A DNA stretch of 7,655 nucleotides. Source: an uncultured Lachnospiraceae bacterium (lineage in GTDB: Bacteria; Bacillota; Clostridia; Lachnospirales; Lachnospiraceae). Under the pieces are notes generated by a model that ran no database searches, was not told the DNA's origin, and worked only from the letters and a program-made list of their open reading frames with translations. The stretch spans positions 1 to 7,655 of the forward strand of contig CALZPS010000066.1 in the NCBI GenBank assembly GCA_945827765.1, given 5' to 3'. The translations under genes and the position numbers were made by a program. Positions 5,080-7,655 of the stretch are shown piece by piece. Every line of letters starts with the position of its first letter. The stretch's first letter is position 1.

Positions 5080-5526
5080 ATGAGTATGATCGAAGACGTT
5101 AGAAGCGCCATGGTAGCAGCTATGAAAGCAGGAGACAAAGAGCGGAAAGCATCTCTTTCCTTCCTCTTATCTTCTCTAAAAAACAAGGCAATTGACAAAC
5201 GTGCAGATTTGACCGCCGAAGAAGAGGCACAGGTTGTATTAAAGGAAATCAAACAGGTTAAAGAAACATTGTCTCTGACCCCCGAAGACCGCACGGATAT
5301 TATCGCAGAATGCGAACATCGTCTGGCCGTTCTGGATGAATATGCACCGAAGATGATGAGCGAAGAGGACATCAGAGCAGGCATCAGCGAAGTGCTCGCA
5401 GGGCTTGGTATCACAGAACCGACCGGAAAAGACAAGGGTCGAATCATGAAAGAGCTGATGCCGAAGGTAAAAGGCAAAGCAGACGGCAAGCTGGTAAATG
5501 AGATTGTTGCTGCCATGATGCAATAA
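5080..5526 (+). CDS. yqeY: GatB/YqeY-domain protein
   Basis: A 148-residue soluble, all-helical protein of the YqeY family, related to the C-terminal tRNA-binding tail domain of the GatB amidotransferase subunit. The molecular role of stand-alone YqeY is not settled; a tRNA-related role is presumed. Signatures are the N-terminal helix MSMIEDVRSAMVAAMKAGDK, LKEIKQVKE, the acidic RLAVLDEYAPKMMSEEDI segment, and the C-terminal GKDKGRIMKELMPKVKGKAD followed by GKLVNEIVAAMM. Length matches the family. ATG 5080 has AGGAGG 9 nt upstream and is preferred over the ATG two codons later. No clear promoter is visible in the 131 nt after pduL, so read-through from pduL is plausible. A structured repeat begins 26 nt past the stop. 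Confidence 0.93.
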   Translation: MSMIEDVRSAMVAAMKAGDKERKASLSFLLSSLKNKAIDKRADLTAEEEAQVVLKEIKQVKETLSLTPEDRTDIIAECEHRLAVLDEYAPKMMSEEDIRAGISEVLAGLGITEPTGKDKGRIMKELMPKVKGKADGKLVNEIVAAMMQ

Positions 5527-5551
5527 GACTTTTTCACACACAACAACACAC

Positions 5552-5705
5552 ATCAGACCGCTCATTTTTCTGCGAAAAATGGCTACTTTTCGGTGTTTTA
5601 CGGGTCCCATATAATGATGTTGGGGTCAAAAGACCTTTTGCCTCATGATGTCCACGGATTGCTACGCACTTCGTGCTCTCGTAATCATAAAATGAGCGGT
5701 CTGAT
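5552..5705. repeat. structured inverted-repeat element between convergent genes
   Basis: A 154-bp non-coding element bounded by perfect 17-bp arms, ATCAGACCGCTCATTTT (5552-5568) and AAAATGAGCGGTCTGAT (5689-5705). Internal stems are GGTC-AAAA-GACC followed by TTTT (5624-5639), and GATTGC (5657-5662) with GTAATC (5681-5686) enclosing GCAC-TTC-GTGC (5666-5676). The left outer arm can alternatively form CATTTTTC-TGC-GAAAAATG (5563-5581), which competes with the long stem. It lies between convergent yqeY and the Cys-rich gene, so it may act as a two-way terminator or be a REP/MITE-type repeat. No flanking direct repeat is seen, so insertion is inferred, not shown. Confidence 0.75.
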
Positions 5706-5757
5706 TATTTATAGATTCACAGAATCATTATTCTGAAAAACAATCATTCCGGCAACT

Positions 5758-6042
5758 TTATTTTTTCCTCGCCAATTCCATAATCTCGCCATAACGTGCA
5801 ACAATTTTCCCGTAATTTTCCCGCCGATGAGGGAACGTACAATTTGTGCAATCTTTTATCCCTTTCTCGGTATAACGAAAATTCCCGCCACATTTTTCTC
5901 CTAAGGCATACAGAGGGCAATAACAAAAAAGACAGTTAAAATCCTCTACATTCTCCAGCGAATGGCAAGGAAAAAATTCACATTCTTTGTGGCAGAAAAA
6001 AGAATATTTTTTCTCTGCCCAATCTGGTTTCTTATCGTTCAT
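5758..6042 (-). CDS. cysteine-rich small domain protein
   Basis: A 94-residue soluble protein of the clostridial/archaeal cysteine-rich small domain family (function unknown, probably metal-binding). It has nine cysteines (17, 21, 26, 37, 40, 42, 51, 65, 68) and histidines at 18, 27 and 72, in the family order: FFCHKECEFFPCH, then NCLFCYCPLYALGEKCGGNF, then KDCTNC and PH. The set could hold a zinc or iron-sulfur site. The start at ATG 6042 has GAGG 6 nt upstream and falls after the upstream stop; an in-frame ATG inside the preceding gene (about 6093) would add 17 unconserved residues. It lies 29 nt after the ABC-F gene on the same strand, so the two are probably cotranscribed. The structured repeat lies downstream. 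Confidence 0.88.
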   Translation of the reverse strand: MNDKKPDWAEKKYSFFCHKECEFFPCHSLENVEDFNCLFCYCPLYALGEKCGGNFRYTEKGIKDCTNCTFPHRRENYGKIVARYGEIMELARKK

Positions 6043-6071
6043 CTTCCACCTCTGTCCAAAATCCAAAACTT

Positions 6072-7608
6072 TTATATTGCTTTTGTCGTCCATTTGGAAC
6101 AATCCCATACTTCCTGCACGATATCCTGATAAAACTCAGGCTCATGGCAAATCAACAGCAACGTTCCTCTATATTCCTGCAGTGCTTTCTTTAATGCCTC
6201 TTTCGCATCCACATCCAGATGGTTGGTCGGCTCATCGAGCATCAACACATTTGTCTCACGGTTCAATATCTTACATAATCTGACCTTTGCCTGCTCACCG
6301 CCGCTTAGCACCCGCACCTGACTCTCGATATGTTTGGTCGTCAGTCCACATTTTGCCAGAGCAGAACGTACCTCGTACTGGGTGAAGGACGGGAACTCTT
6401 TCCAGATTTCTTCGATGCAGGTCGTTGCATTGTCTCCTTTGCTCTCCTGTTCAAAATACCCAATCAACAGATTTTCTCCCAACTCGCATTTCCCGCTGAT
6501 TGGTCTCACCAGACCCATCATACTGCGAATCAGCGTCGTTTTTCCGATTCCGTTAGCTCCGGTGAGGGCAATTTTCTGTCCTCGCTCCAAGGCGATATTC
6601 AGTGGTTTGGAAAGTGGTTCATCATATCCTATCACAAAATCTGTTGTCTCAAAAATATATTTCCCCGGCGTGCGTCCTTGTTTAAAACGGAACTCTGGTT
6701 TCGGGCGCTCTGCCGCCAATTCTATGACATCCATTTTATCCAGTTTTTTCTGTCTGGACATTGCCATATTGCGGGTTGCCACCCGTGCTTTATTGCGCGC
6801 CACAAAGTCCTTGAGCTGGCTGATTTCCTGCTGCTGTTTTTTGTAGGCCGCCTCCAGCTGAGATTTCTTCACTTCGTATATCCGCTGAAAGTCCGCATAG
6901 TTCCCCACATACCGTTCCATTCTTTGATTTTCCATATGATAAATGATGTTCGTAACCTCATCCAAAAACGGAATGTCATGGGATATCAGAATAAATGCAT
7001 TTTCATACTCTGTCAAATATCGTTTCAGCCAGTTGATATGTTCCTCATCCAGATAGTTCGTCGGCTCATCTAATAGCAAAATGTCCGGTTTCTCCAACAG
7101 CAGTTTACCGAGAAGAATTCTGGTGCGCTGACCGCCGCTCAAATCCGTCACATCCCTTTCCAACCCCGAGTCGAGCAAACCAAGTGCCCGCGCCACTTCC
7201 TCCACCTTGGCATCTATAATATAGAAATCACGCATTGTCAGAGTATCCTGAATCGTCCCCAGTTCTTCCATCATGCGATTCATCGTCTCTTCATCGGCAC
7301 TTCCAAGCTGCTCACAAATCTCATTCATCTTTGTTTCCAGTTCAAACAGCCATGCGAAAGCGGATTTGAGCACATCCCCAATTGTCATCCCTTTTTTCAA
7401 CACTGTGTGCTGGTCTAGATACCCTGTCCGGACATTTTTAGCCCACTCAATTTTTCCCTCATCCGGCATCAAATTTCCTGTCACAATATTAAAAAAGGTC
7501 GATTTGCCTTCCCCGTTCGCGCCAATCAAGCCGATATGCTCCCCCTTAAGAAGGCGAAAGGACACATCCTGAAAAATAGCCCTGTCTCCAAAGCCGTGTG
7601 AAAGATGT
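6072..7608 (-). CDS. ABC-F family ATP-binding protein, 5' end missing
   Basis: 511 genomic residues remain of a cytosolic ABC-F ATPase with two ATPase domains and no membrane part. The family acts on ribosomes: translation factors of the EttA/Uup/YkpA type, or ribosome-protecting antibiotic resistance. Counting from the first genomic residue (His at 7607): Walker A1 GANGEGKS 29-36, signature LSGGQ 156-160, Walker B1 LLLDEPTNYLD 177-187, H-switch His210 (ISHD); interdomain linker about 240-300, rich in K, Q and R; Walker A2 GANGIGKT 350-357, signature LSGGE 434-438, Walker B2 LMLDEPTNHLD 455-465, His488. Both catalytic Glu are present (181, 459). The second switch is CHEPEF rather than the usual SHDRxF. 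Roughly ten N-terminal residues are lost: upstream frame (MGSEMCIRDR) is translated adapter, so no start should be annotated. The Cys-rich gene follows after 29 nt. Resistance versus housekeeping cannot be decided from sequence alone. Confidence 0.93.
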
Positions 7609-7655
7609 CTGTCTCTTATACACATCTCCGAGCCCACGAGACCGTACTAGATCTC
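7609..7655 (-). other. Nextera i7 adapter with index (not genomic)
   Basis: 7609-7627 is the Tn5 mosaic end CTGTCTCTTATACACATCT, 7628-7642 is CCGAGCCCACGAGAC, 7643-7650 is CGTACTAG (the Nextera N702 index as I recall it) and 7651-7655 begins the flow-cell primer. It is the reverse complement of the left end, so the contig ends mimic a 44-bp terminal inverted repeat. Confidence 0.98.

Noticed and set aside
5239..5610. 123-residue minus-strand frame starting MGPVKHRKVAIF
   Set aside because: It starts inside the structured repeat and runs antisense through yqeY; a repeat-derived false gene.
5714..5740. Small hairpins GATTC-ACA-GAATC and CAGAAT-CATT-ATTCTG before AAAAA as a terminator for the Cys-rich gene
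   Set aside because: On the minus strand the T run precedes the stem instead of following it, so it does not work as a rho-independent terminator in that direction.
1..7655. 44-bp perfect terminal inverted repeat spanning the whole window, suggesting a large transposon or linear plasmid
   Set aside because: The repeat is Nextera mosaic end plus adapter plus index, a library artefact.

Overview
The window is a short contig from an endospore-forming Clostridium-class bacterium, most likely Lachnospiraceae. The evidence is spoVT next to a TIGR04086-type membrane protein, strong GGAGG ribosome sites, a Cys-rich small-domain protein typical of clostridia, and microcompartment-type pduB and pduL genes. 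The first 44 and last 47 bases are not genomic. They are Illumina Nextera i7 adapter with index, in opposite orientations, so the biological sequence is 45-7608 and the genes touching each edge are truncated.

Layout. Left block, minus strand: a lipoprotein of unknown function (1642-1112), then an AlgI-like MBOAT O-acyltransferase that runs off the left edge. The acyltransferase seems to start at CTG. Between the lipoprotein and pduB lies a 465-bp non-coding stretch. It holds the lipoprotein promoter, a perfect 11-bp tandem repeat resembling an OmpR/PhoB-type site, and a 194-bp multi-armed inverted-repeat element inserted between 9-11 bp direct repeats. After that come a promoter and an 18-bp dyad over the pduB -10.

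Middle block: pduB (plus; BMC-T shell protein) faces spoVT (minus; sporulation regulator with a forespore-like promoter), which is preceded by a four-helix TIGR04086-type membrane protein (minus). A divergent region with an inverted repeat and a clear sigma-A promoter leads to pduL (plus; phosphate propanoyltransferase) and then yqeY (plus). pduB and pduL normally sit inside one microcompartment operon. Here they are separate transcription units with no other microcompartment gene visible, and both lack the N-terminal extensions that tie shell and core together in classical Pdu compartments.

Right block: a second structured repeat (5552-5705, 17-bp perfect arms) sits between convergent yqeY and a minus-strand pair: an ABC-F ATPase (5' end cut by the adapter) followed 29 nt later by a Cys-rich small protein. 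The two structured elements and the stripped-down pduB/pduL pair are the parts most worth following up.
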